Below, piece after piece: positions 42,810-50,130 of a stretch of 64,000 bases of DNA. Source of the stretch: Chloroflexota bacterium. Its GTDB lineage: Bacteria > Chloroflexota > Anaerolineae > Anaerolineales > Villigracilaceae. The stretch is taken from the NCBI GenBank assembly GCA_021414245.1, contig JAIOOU010000003.1:1-64000 (forward strand), in the 5' to 3' direction. A program made the translations under genes and the position numbers. The notes under the pieces were generated by a model. That model saw only the letters and a list, made by a program, of their open reading frames with translations, had not been told where the DNA came from and searched no databases. Position 1 is the stretch's first letter, and every line of letters begins with the position of its first letter.

Positions 42810-44144
42810 ATGGGCGTCATGATGCAAACATTCCATTGGGATTGTCCACGCGAAGACAAAAAGGAATTCCAGTGGTGGAATTATATTAATGAGAAGGTTC
42901 CTTCCCTGGCAAAGGCGGGCTTTACCTCCTTGTGGCTGCCTCCGATCCATAAGGCGGCCAATCTGTTCGGTCCCTCGATGGGATATGACCCGTACGATTA
43001 TTATGACCTGGGTGAGTTTGACCAGAAAGGCACGGTCCCGACCTGGTTTGGAATGCGCAAGGAGCTGGAGTCGCTTATTGAAAGCGCACACAGGCACCGG
43101 TTAAGCGTGATCGCGGACATTGTCATCAACCACAACTCCGGCGCGGATGCCCAGGAGGTGAATCCCATCACCGGCCAGTCGCGCTGGACGGTCTTCAATC
43201 CCAAAAGCGAAAAATTTCCGCGCAATTGGGAATCCTTTCACCCCAGCATGTATGAATCATGGGACGAAATGACCTTTGGCGACATGCCCGATCTTTCACA
43301 CCGCAATCCGTACGTGTATGCGGAGATCCTCAAACTCATGCGCTGGCTGATCGAGCAGGTCGGCTTTGACGGGTTCCGCTACGATTTCGTCAAAGGTTAT
43401 GGCGCAAACACCATTACTGCCATTCAGGAATACCGGTACATGCGCGGCGGCAGACCCGTTGTTCCCTACGGCGTTGCTGAATTTTGGGATTCGGCCACCA
43501 ACACCCTGAACTGGGTCAACTCCGCGAATTTCTCCAATTCCAATCCGGTGGATGCCTTTGATTTTCCGCTGCGCGAATTGCTCAAAGGCCTGTGCGATCA
43601 ATACGGGTTCAGTTTGAAGAGTCTGGTGAACGGCGAGTCGATCCTGAAAGCCCAGCCGCAAAGCACGGTGACCTTTGTGGAGAATCACGACCTGCGCGAT
43701 GAAGGCCGCCCCATCACAAACGATAAGCTCCTGGCATATTCCTATATCATGACGCATGAAGGCTTCCCGTGTGTTTTTTGGAAGGATTACTATAATTTCA
43801 ATCTGGCCCTTGAAGATACACCCAATGGGATCACTGCATTGGTGGGCGTCCATGAAAAATACGCCGCCGGTTCCACCGCCACTTTATATCTGGATGACAA
43901 TCTCTACATCATGCAGCGCGGCGGGTACGGCGGCCAGCCCGGGCTGATCTATGTTTTGAACAATCGCGGCGACATCTGGCAGGGTCAGTGGGTCACGACT
44001 CAATGGAGGGACGCTTCCTTTCGACCCGTAGCCTGGTGGGGTAAAAATGAGCTTTCCCGCCCCGACGATCAATCCACCGGTCCCGATGGGCGCGGACAGT
44101 TCTTCGCGCCCGCAAGAGGGTTTGCCGTGTACGCATTGAAATAG
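42810..44144 (+). CDS. Alpha-amylase, GH13 (plant/archaeal-like type)
   Basis: 444-aa cytosolic alpha-amylase without signal peptide. The N-terminus GVMMQTFHWD is typical of the plant/archaeal-like GH13 subfamilies. Conserved regions are complete: DIVINH, GFRYDFVKGY with the nucleophile Asp, GVAEFW with the acid/base Glu, and FVENHD with the third Asp. The C-terminal part carries the short Greek-key domain C (GLIYVLNNRG ... FAVYALK). The ATG at 42810 is chosen since AAGGAGA lies 8 nt upstream; the in-frame GTG at 42804 is too close to it. Hydrolyses alpha-1,4 glucan, probably storage glycogen or imported dextrin. Confidence 0.92.
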   Translation: MGVMMQTFHWDCPREDKKEFQWWNYINEKVPSLAKAGFTSLWLPPIHKAANLFGPSMGYDPYDYYDLGEFDQKGTVPTWFGMRKELESLIESAHRHRLSVIADIVINHNSGADAQEVNPITGQSRWTVFNPKSEKFPRNWESFHPSMYESWDEMTFGDMPDLSHRNPYVYAEILKLMRWLIEQVGFDGFRYDFVKGYGANTITAIQEYRYMRGGRPVVPYGVAEFWDSATNTLNWVNSANFSNSNPVDAFDFPLRELLKGLCDQYGFSLKSLVNGESILKAQPQSTVTFVENHDLRDEGRPITNDKLLAYSYIMTHEGFPCVFWKDYYNFNLALEDTPNGITALVGVHEKYAAGSTATLYLDDNLYIMQRGGYGGQPGLIYVLNNRGDIWQGQWVTTQWRDASFRPVAWWGKNELSRPDDQSTGPDGRGQFFAPARGFAVYALK

Positions 44145-44155
44145 AATCAAGGAAA

Positions 44156-44650
44156 ATGGAATTCATGGGAAACATCCACGAACAATTATGCGCCCTGCTC
44201 GATAAGGAAGGCGCCGCCTACCGCGTGCTCGATCATGAAGCTGAAGGCCGCACTGAATTCATCACAAAGATCCGCGGTAACCGCATCGAACAGGCCATCA
44301 AGTCCATGGTCGTGCAGGTGCGCATGACCAAAAAGGAAAATCTGTATTACCTTGCCAATGTCCCCGGGGATTGCCGGGTGGACTTCGATGCCATCAAGGC
44401 TTATTTCAAGGCTGACAGCATCGGCATGGCTCCCCGCGAAAAGGCGGAAATGCTGACAGGTTGTGTGATCGGCTCGATCCCGCCCTTTTCGTTCAATGCC
44501 AGACTCGGGGTTCTGGCGGACCTGCGCATTAAAGAAAATGAGGAAGTCGTGTTCAATGCGGGCAGTCTGGAAAAATCCATTTTCATGAAAATGGAGGATT
44601 ATTTTCGGATCGTGAACCCGCAGGTGGCGCAGATCGCCCTGCGTGGTTAA
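44156..44650 (+). CDS. YbaK/aminoacyl-tRNA deacylase domain protein
   Basis: 164-aa member of the YbaK/ProX/PrdX trans-editing family, which hydrolyses mischarged aminoacyl-tRNAs such as Ala- or Cys-tRNA-Pro. The pattern includes an early LLDKEGAAYRVLDHE, a central NRIEQAIKSMVV with the catalytic-type Lys, and the late FNAGSLEKSIFMKMEDYFRI. The exact tRNA target is unknown. It lies 11 nt after the amylase stop, in the same direction. Two start codons are possible (44156 and 44165); AAGGA lies only 2 nt before the first, so the second is also credible. Confidence 0.82.
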   Translation: MEFMGNIHEQLCALLDKEGAAYRVLDHEAEGRTEFITKIRGNRIEQAIKSMVVQVRMTKKENLYYLANVPGDCRVDFDAIKAYFKADSIGMAPREKAEMLTGCVIGSIPPFSFNARLGVLADLRIKENEEVVFNAGSLEKSIFMKMEDYFRIVNPQVAQIALRG

Positions 44651-44677
44651 GAGATTATCTAACTTTGGAGGTAAAGG

Positions 44678-45151
44678 ATGCAAACAGGAAACCAATTTTA
44701 TCAGCCGGGCAATACTGGGATGAAACGCCCCAGACTGGGATGCACATTTGCGCTGCTGCCGATTGCCGCCATCATCCTGGCCATGGTGGGCGGGTGGTAT
44801 CTATATTCAAGCTGGACCTTTTACAGCCAGGGTGTGGAAGTGCAGGGTACCGTGGTTCGACTGGAATCCTCCTCTTCCTCCGAGGGCGGCACAACATACT
44901 CCCCGGTCTTTAGTTACACTGTGGACGGCCGGCAGTACGAATACGAAAGCGTGAATTCATCATATCCCCCCGCCAATAAGGTCGGCGATGTCGAGACCCT
45001 GCTTTATGTTCCCGACCGGCCGGACAAGGCCCGCCAGAACAGTTTTTGGGAGTTGTGGCTGTTGCCCCTCATTCTGTGTCCGGTTTCCATTCTGATGCTG
45101 GCGCTGTCGATTTTTATCCCGTTGTTGACGCGGGTGATGCCATCTCGATAA
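44678..45151 (+). CDS. DUF3592 membrane protein
   Basis: 157-aa membrane protein of the DUF3592 family. A polar N-terminus (1-20) is followed by a TM helix (about 24-46), an external beta-rich domain (VEVQGTVVRLES ... YSPVFSYTVDGRQYEYES ... LLYVPDRPDKARQNSFWE) and a second TM helix (about 126-152). The DUF3592 hallmark G-x-V--L followed by x-Y-x-P-x-F-x-Y and the Y-x-P--P-x-x-A motif is clear. Function unknown. GGAGG lies 5-9 nt before the ATG. Last gene before a terminator in the amylase-YbaK direction. Confidence 0.85.
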   Translation: MQTGNQFYQPGNTGMKRPRLGCTFALLPIAAIILAMVGGWYLYSSWTFYSQGVEVQGTVVRLESSSSSEGGTTYSPVFSYTVDGRQYEYESVNSSYPPANKVGDVETLLYVPDRPDKARQNSFWELWLLPLILCPVSILMLALSIFIPLLTRVMPSR

Positions 45152-45156
45152 ACTTG

Positions 45157-45183
45157 TGGTCCTCACATTTTATGTGGGGACCA
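45157..45183. terminator. Bidirectional terminator
   Basis: TGGTCCTCACAT/ATGTGGGGACCA stem with one G-T pair and TTT loop, A/T-rich on both sides, between the convergent DUF3592 and acidic-protein genes. Confidence 0.8.
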
Positions 45184-45223
45184 ATTTTATTAAATCCCAA
45201 GACCAAGCCTGTTTCAGTTGATT

Positions 45224-46189
45224 TTATCCACCGGTGGATTCCATCGGCGGTTCCTCTTCATCGAGCTCAAGAGGAGGTTCGGATCCATGCTGTTCCTGTT
45301 CTGCTGCGGCCTCAGCCGCTTCGCCTGCCAGATGAACTCCTTCCTCTTCAGGTGAGATTTCCTTTTCAATCCCTTCCTCGCTGATACTCACTTCAGATTC
45401 GCGATTCTGCGTTTCGGATTTTAATTCAACCTCTTTTTCCTCGACCTGCTCTTCAACTTCCTGTTCCGTCTCCGCTTCTCCCACCTCGATTTCCTTTTCC
45501 TCTATCTCCAGCTCATCCTGCTCGTTTTTCTTTTCATCCGGTTCAGATTCAGGCTCCTCTTCTTTTTCAGATTCAATGTCTTCTTTCTCGTTTATATTTT
45601 CTTCCTCATCCTGCTCTTCGTCATCAGATTCCTGCTCTTTTATTTCCTCGCGTTCCTTTTCAATGACGTTCCCTTCCTTGTCAACTTCGGTTTCTTCCGC
45701 ATCCTGCTCCATACCCTCCTCTTCGGTTTCAGCTCCTCCGGTGATCACGTCTCCATTATCTTGTCGAATGGGCCTGCCCGTTTTTTCCGAAAGCGGACGT
45801 GGTTGGTGTCCCGGAGGAACCCGCCCCGAGGACTTATAATCCAGCCGACCCTTTTGTTCCTTTTCAACGAGTTCCGGGTCGTCGGCTAGGATTTCGCCTT
45901 TGGATTCCCGTGCTTTCAAGATGAACTGCAGTTCCGACCATTTTCTGGTCACTTCCTCCTGCAGTTCGGGCATTCTTTTTCTGAATAGTTCCATCATCCG
46001 GGCATACCGGACGTATACTTCAGGCTGATGCCCTTCAGATTGCTGCAATTCCTGATGGATCGTGTTCAACAGCGCAAGCGCTTCCATGGCAGTCAGGTCC
46101 TGTGACTCCAGAAGTTGTTGAAAAAGAAGGATCTTGTCGGACGTGTCGGAATTGTGGAACAGATCGGTATGCCGGGCTGAAATTGGCAT
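45224..46189 (-). CDS. Extremely acidic Glu-rich protein
   Basis: 321-aa soluble protein with two parts. Residues 1-145 look like a globular, helical domain (ILLFQQLLESQDLTAMEAL, then VYVRYARMMELFRKRMPEL). The remainder, about 150-300, is dominated by Glu with Asp, Lys and Ser in short repeats (EEIEV-, EEKEVEL-like) and should be disordered or a long charged helix. No signal peptide, TM segment or known family. AAGGAGTTTCC directly precedes the ATG. Possible roles of acidic tails include a histone-mimic or chaperone-like role, RNA polymerase binding, or metal or polyamine buffering; none is supported beyond composition. Confidence 0.7.
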   Translation of the reverse strand: MPISARHTDLFHNSDTSDKILLFQQLLESQDLTAMEALALLNTIHQELQQSEGHQPEVYVRYARMMELFRKRMPELQEEVTRKWSELQFILKARESKGEILADDPELVEKEQKGRLDYKSSGRVPPGHQPRPLSEKTGRPIRQDNGDVITGGAETEEEGMEQDAEETEVDKEGNVIEKEREEIKEQESDDEEQDEEENINEKEDIESEKEEEPESEPDEKKNEQDELEIEEKEIEVGEAETEQEVEEQVEEKEVELKSETQNRESEVSISEEGIEKEISPEEEGVHLAGEAAEAAAEQEQHGSEPPLELDEEEPPMESTGG

Positions 46190-46226
46190 GGAAACTCCTT
46201 GATCGGCAGCTGCGGATGGCGGAAAG

Positions 46227-46232
46227 TATAAT
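46227..46232 (+). promoter_or_regulatory. -10 box upstream of the SDR gene
   Basis: TATAAT, predicted start about 26 nt before the SDR ATG; a GAGGAC Shine-Dalgarno follows in the leader. Confidence 0.5.
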
Positions 46233-46265
46233 TTTCAATGATTAAAATAAAATGCGAGGACTCTT

Positions 46266-47033
46266 ATGGATTTGAAATTATCTGGCATGACAGCCATTGT
46301 CACCGGTGCAAGCCGCGGGATCGGAAGGTCCATTGCCCGGGCCTTGTCCGCCGAAGGGGTGAAGTTGACACTTGTAGCCCGCTCTTCCATGGAGGAGTTT
46401 GCCGCATCTCTCCCGACCGAAAGCCTGCCCCTGTCCATTGACCTGCGGCAGGCTGATTCCGCCTCCCGCGTGGTGGAGGCTGCCCTCGAAAGATTCGGCA
46501 CGCTTGATCTTCTGGTAAACAATGCCGGTGCCACCCAGCGGGGTGACTTTCTTTCCCTCACCGATGAAGAGTGGGAGGACGGTTTTGCCCTGAAATTCCA
46601 CGGCGCCATGCGGCTGTGCCGTGCCTCCTGGCCCCACCTAAGGAAGAGCCGGGGCGGAATCATCAATATCATCGGCATCGGTGGGCGTACGGGCAGTGCA
46701 GAGTTCGCCATTGGAGGCTCGGTCAATGCGGCCTTGATGAACCTGACAAAGGTCCTGGCCGATCGCGGGGTCATCGACGGTGTACGGGTCAATGCGGTTA
46801 ATCCCGGTTCGATCGCGACTGAGCGCCTGCGGGCCCGGATCAATAAGCTCGCAGCTGAAGGTCAAATGAATGCGGAAGAGGCGGCCATCCAAATGGCGGA
46901 AAAAATGAAGATCGCCCGCTTTGGGGAGCCTGACGAAATCGCCCGCGTGGTTGCCTTCCTTGCTTCTTCACAAGCCTCGTACATTCAAGGTGCCATTCTG
47001 GATGTAGATGGGGGAGCCACGCGAACCATCTGA
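46266..47033 (+). CDS. SDR-fold protein lacking the catalytic tetrad
   Basis: 255-aa short-chain dehydrogenase/reductase fold with an intact cofactor loop TGASRGIG (13-20), LLVNNAGA (82-89), VRVNAVNPG and a C-terminal ILDVDGGATR. The catalytic tetrad of classical SDRs is not there. The Asn position reads Lys110, the Ser position falls in NIIGIGG, and the Tyr-x-x-x-Lys motif is replaced by IGGSVN (149-154), so the Tyr position is Gly150 and the Lys position Asn154. This matches a known divergent SDR subgroup with NIIG ... AGNAAL-like sequence. It probably binds NAD(P) or a substrate, but classical oxidoreduction is doubtful. Confidence 0.85.
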   Translation: MDLKLSGMTAIVTGASRGIGRSIARALSAEGVKLTLVARSSMEEFAASLPTESLPLSIDLRQADSASRVVEAALERFGTLDLLVNNAGATQRGDFLSLTDEEWEDGFALKFHGAMRLCRASWPHLRKSRGGIINIIGIGGRTGSAEFAIGGSVNAALMNLTKVLADRGVIDGVRVNAVNPGSIATERLRARINKLAAEGQMNAEEAAIQMAEKMKIARFGEPDEIARVVAFLASSQASYIQGAILDVDGGATRTI

Positions 47034-47058
47034 ATAATTATTACGAATTGGAGGCCAA

Positions 47059-47403
47059 ATGTACGAACATCATAAACAACCCCTGGCCAAGCGCGCGGTC
47101 TTTGCCAAGCGCCTGGCTTTGAATGGATTCGCGGGCTTGATCCTGCTCATGTTTTCCCTGGGAATTGGCATGGCAGGCTATCATTTTCTGGAAAACCTTT
47201 CATGGATCGATTCCCTCCTGAATGCCTCCATGATCCTCGGGGGAATGGGGCCTGTCGCACCTTTGCAGACGATTTCCGGGAAATTATTTGCTTCGTTCTA
47301 TGCCTTATATTCAGGGGTGGTTTTGCTGGCCGCGGTGGGCATTCTCGCTGCGCCCATTTTTCACCGGTTCATGCATCGTTTTCACCTGGCGGAAGACAAA
47401 TAA
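47059..47403 (+). CDS. Two-TM potassium-channel-like small protein with GMG filter
   Basis: 114-aa membrane protein. TM1 is about 22-44, a re-entrant pore-helix-like stretch covers 49-60, and TM2 is about 76-104, followed by a basic His-rich tail (FHRFMHRFH). The order SWIDSLLNASMIL - filter - PVAPLQTISGKLFASFYALYSGVVLL closely follows the pore region of 2TM potassium channels, where TVGYGD-I-P precedes a T-x-x-GK-x-F-x-x-x-Y segment. Here the filter reads LGGMGPV, so GYGD becomes GMGP. It may be a channel with altered selectivity or a non-conducting relative. GGAGG precedes the ATG, 25 nt after the SDR stop. Confidence 0.65.
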   Translation: MYEHHKQPLAKRAVFAKRLALNGFAGLILLMFSLGIGMAGYHFLENLSWIDSLLNASMILGGMGPVAPLQTISGKLFASFYALYSGVVLLAAVGILAAPIFHRFMHRFHLAEDK

Positions 47404-47416
47404 GATCTGTTCTATT

Positions 47417-48664
47417 CTATTCTTTTGTGATCAACCTGACCTGATTGTCATAAAAGAAATAATCCCAGGCCCAGTTGAACATCACGATGATGCGGTTGCG
47501 AAAACCGATGATGCGGTAAATGTGCAGGAAGACCCAAATGACCCAGGCGATAAACCCGCTGAAGGAGATGCCGAAGATCCTGGCCACGGCAGCATTCCGT
47601 CCGATCGTGGCAAGCAGGCCGGGGTCCTTGTAACGAAATGTTTCCGGGGGTTTTTGAGCAAGCATGCGGCGGATATTCCTTGCGGTCAGCACTCCCTGCT
47701 GGATGGCCACTGTGGAGATCATCGGCAGAGCCTGACCGTTCTCCTCGAGGAAGGCGGCGTCCCCGATCACAAAAGTTTCGGGGTGGCCGGGCAGCTGCAA
47801 GGTCGGTTCGATGCGGATCCTTCCAGCGCTGGCTTTGTCCACGCGGAGTCCGTCGACAATTTCAGTGGCCTTGATTCCCGCGGTCCAGATCACGGTTTGT
47901 GTTTCGATCCGGCTGCCGTCTGCAAGTGTCACGAATTGACCGTTGTAACTTTCCAGTTTTGCATTCAAGCGAATATCCACGTGTTTTCTTGTCAGCAGCC
48001 TGGCTGTGGCTTTGCGTAGTTCATCGGGGTAGGAACTGATCAGACTGGGGCCGGCTTCCAGAAGGATCACGCGCGCATCCCCCAGAACCAGGCGCGGGTA
48101 GTCCTTCACCATCACATGCGAGATCAACTCCGCCAATGCCCCGGCGGTTTCCACGCCCGTGGGTCCGCCGCCGACGATCACAAAAGTAAGCAGAGCCTTG
48201 CGCTTTTCCGGATCTCCCTCATGGCTGGCCTGTTCGAACATGCCCAGCAGGTGATTTCTGGTTTTGACCGCGGTCTCGAGATCCTTGAGCTGGAATCCAT
48301 CCTTTTCAATGGCATCAAAACCAAAGAAGTTGGTGCGCCCACCGACCGCCAGCACAAGATAATCGTAGGCCATGATCGAACCGTTCAGCTTGACATATTT
48401 TTCCTCGAAATTGATGGCACTGACTTCACCCATTTGGAAGGTGAGATTCCTTTGGTTGCGAAAGATTGTCCGTACGGGCTGGGCGATCTGCGAGGGGAGC
48501 AGACCGGCTATGGCGACCTGATACAGGAGTGGCTGAAAAAGGTGGTGATTGTTTTTGTCGATCAGGGTAATGCGAACGGGCGCGCCGGCAAGTCCGCGGG
48601 CGGTTTCCAGGCCGGCGAAGCCTGCGCCAATGATAAGAATGTGGGGGAGATGGTTTGTGTTCAT
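47417..48664 (-). CDS. ndh: Type II NADH dehydrogenase (NDH-2)
   Basis: 415-aa single-subunit flavoprotein that oxidises NADH and reduces quinone without proton pumping. FAD loop GAGFAGL (about 13-19), NADH-binding loop GGGPTGVE (about 166-173), the AVGG motif and a C-terminal FAD contact GDAAFLEENG are present. The C-terminal ~60 residues contain hydrophobic helices (FIAWVIWVFLHIYRIIGF) that attach the enzyme to the membrane face. The start has AGAGAGG upstream. Its promoter carries a Rex-like operator, consistent with control by the NADH/NAD ratio. Convergent with the channel-like gene; 13 bp separate them. Confidence 0.93.
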   Translation of the reverse strand: MNTNHLPHILIIGAGFAGLETARGLAGAPVRITLIDKNNHHLFQPLLYQVAIAGLLPSQIAQPVRTIFRNQRNLTFQMGEVSAINFEEKYVKLNGSIMAYDYLVLAVGGRTNFFGFDAIEKDGFQLKDLETAVKTRNHLLGMFEQASHEGDPEKRKALLTFVIVGGGPTGVETAGALAELISHVMVKDYPRLVLGDARVILLEAGPSLISSYPDELRKATARLLTRKHVDIRLNAKLESYNGQFVTLADGSRIETQTVIWTAGIKATEIVDGLRVDKASAGRIRIEPTLQLPGHPETFVIGDAAFLEENGQALPMISTVAIQQGVLTARNIRRMLAQKPPETFRYKDPGLLATIGRNAAVARIFGISFSGFIAWVIWVFLHIYRIIGFRNRIIVMFNWAWDYFFYDNQVRLITKE

Positions 48665-48677
48665 GGCTGCCTCTCTA

Positions 48678-48699
48678 AATAGTGATTTATTTCACTATT
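48678..48699 (-). promoter_or_regulatory. Inverted-repeat operator at the ndh start site
   Basis: Perfect 8-bp arms AATAGTGA/TCACTATT with 6-bp centre, immediately downstream of the ndh -10 box and covering the predicted start. It is related to, but weaker than, a Rex consensus. Confidence 0.6.
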
Positions 48700-48728
48700 A
48701 TTATACCCATTCTTATCTTATTTGTAAA
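48700..48728 (-). promoter_or_regulatory. ndh promoter
   Basis: On the minus strand TTTACA (48723-48728), a 17-bp spacer and a perfect TATAAT (48700-48705). Confidence 0.8.
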
Positions 48729-48739
48729 GTATTTCACAA
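48722..48739 (-). promoter_or_regulatory. Rex-like operator over the ndh -35 box
   Basis: Minus strand TTGTGAA-ATAC-TTTACAA, one base from the TTGTGAA-N4-TTCACAA type consensus of the redox repressor Rex. It covers the -35 hexamer. Confidence 0.6.
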
Positions 48740-48755
48740 TTGCAATTATTAAAAC

Positions 48756-48781
48756 AAAACCACTCTTGTAAGAGCGGTTTT
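48756..48781 (-). terminator. Terminator of the galE-MBL-protease transcript
   Basis: AAAACCACTCTT/AAGAGCGGTTTT stem (one mismatch, 2-nt loop) followed on the minus strand by a TTTTGTTTT tract, 28 bp after the site-2 protease stop. Confidence 0.82.
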
Positions 48782-48808
48782 GTCAAAGGATGGAGGGCCT
48801 GATTGTTT

Positions 48809-49450
48809 CTACCAAAACATGAACTGGTCCATCCCCAAACCGGCAAGATCCAATGGAATGCCAAGCAGCCTGGCCAGCAGACCCACCAGCCCCCAAAAAG
48901 CCCTTCCGAAGGATGGAACCTGCCAAAGCAAAATGATAACCACCCAGGAGAGCAGTCCCTGTGTTTGGGCAAGTTTCATGCGAATATCCATTGAGAGGAA
49001 GGGTTCGATCGCGCCGAAGCCATCGAAAGGTGGCAGTGGAATTAGATTCAGGACGACTGCGGAAATCTGCAGGAAGGCAAGAAAGGTCAATCCAGGCCAG
49101 ATGCCTGAAGCGCTGACGGGTGCAAAGCGCAGGATCAGGCCGAGGATTAAAGCCAGAAGCGCATTGGAGAATGGCCCGGCAAGCGAAACAGCAGTTTCCC
49201 ATTCCCGGCTGCGCAATCTCCAGCGTTCAATATACACTGCGCCGCCGGGCAGACCGATCCCGCCCATCATCAAAAAGATCAACGGCATCAACAGCGAATA
49301 AACGGGATGTGTATATTTAAGCGGATTGAAGGTTAGATAACCCTTGTCCTTGACGGTGAAGTCGCCGCCGTAGTAAGCCACAAGCGCATGCGAAAATTCA
49401 TGCAGGCAGAGCGAAAAGATCCAGCCAATCAGAACAATAAAAAATGTCAT
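48809..49450 (-). CDS. Site-2 protease family (M50) membrane metallopeptidase
   Basis: 213-aa integral membrane zinc protease of the S2P/Rip type, which cuts TM helices of regulators or signal peptides within the bilayer. HEFSH (residues 17-21) in the first TM segment and NLIPLPPFDG (135-144, Asp143) supply the zinc ligands. About five or six TM segments. There is no PDZ or CBS domain, so it belongs to the minimal group, often with broad or unknown substrates. Its ATG overlaps the stop of the MBL gene by 4 nt (ATGA); galE, MBL and this gene form a tight cluster. Confidence 0.9.
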   Translation of the reverse strand: MTFFIVLIGWIFSLCLHEFSHALVAYYGGDFTVKDKGYLTFNPLKYTHPVYSLLMPLIFLMMGGIGLPGGAVYIERWRLRSREWETAVSLAGPFSNALLALILGLILRFAPVSASGIWPGLTFLAFLQISAVVLNLIPLPPFDGFGAIEPFLSMDIRMKLAQTQGLLSWVVIILLWQVPSFGRAFWGLVGLLARLLGIPLDLAGLGMDQFMFW

Positions 49451-50130
49451 TTGAAATTTTCCAATTCCCTGTGCATGATCTCAACGGGGAAATCCATGCC
49501 GTGTGCGGGATATATTCGCTGGATGCCCATTGGCAGGATTTTTCTCCAACTTTCCACCACCATGCGGATGTCGTCTGCAAGGACCGGCAGGCCGGGAGTC
49601 AGGCGCAGGAACCAGGCATTCATGGCCATGTCGCCGACAAAGGCATCGCCTGAATCAAGAAGTATGCTGGAATGTCCCATCGAGTGACCGGGTGTGTACA
49701 CCACCCTGCCGGGAATGCCATATTCGGCCAGGGAAAGACCGCTGTCATCCAGCACCCGATCCACTTTTATTTTTGGCAGATGGGGGTGAATTAAAAATTT
49801 GGAAGCCCGGGACATCATACGGCCGTAGGCAGTCGCCCCAGCCGGAAAAGGCGGTTCGCCGCTCTCGACCATGAACTGGTCCCGCACGTGAACAGCGATC
49901 TGCGCTCCGGTCATTTCGCGGATGGCGCTTAAGTTTGTGATGTGATCCCAATGTCCGTGTGTGAGCAGGATCAGGTCAATCTGTTTTGGATCCACATTCA
50001 GCTCTTTCATGCGGCTGACAAAGGCAGGCAGGCCGCCCCAGGCACCGGCGTCGATCAGAATCGTGCGTTCGCCGCGCAGTAAAAAGCAATTACAAATGCC
50101 GACAGGGATTCGGTCAAAAGTGAAAGCCAT
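49447..50130 (-). CDS. MBL-fold metallo-hydrolase
   Basis: 227-aa metallo-beta-lactamase-fold hydrolase with the dinuclear motif THGHWDH (about 57-63), a further His in TPGHSMGHS, the Asp in FVGDMAM and the His in IYPAHG. Shorter than the MBL protein at 40.7 kb and without its C-terminal extension, so the two are not close paralogues. The N-terminus (VGICNCFLLRG) resembles glyoxalase II-like members. Substrate unknown; cytosolic. The gene overlaps galE by 1 nt and the site-2 protease by 4 nt, implying a coupled transcript. Confidence 0.87.
   Translation of the reverse strand: MAFTFDRIPVGICNCFLLRGERTILIDAGAWGGLPAFVSRMKELNVDPKQIDLILLTHGHWDHITNLSAIREMTGAQIAVHVRDQFMVESGEPPFPAGATAYGRMMSRASKFLIHPHLPKIKVDRVLDDSGLSLAEYGIPGRVVYTPGHSMGHSSILLDSGDAFVGDMAMNAWFLRLTPGLPVLADDIRMVVESWRKILPMGIQRIYPAHGMDFPVEIMHRELENFK

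Noticed and set aside
46238-46441. 67-codon frame starting after the TATAAT before the SDR gene
   Set aside because: Overlaps the SDR in another frame; the SDR has its own Shine-Dalgarno and a strong family match.
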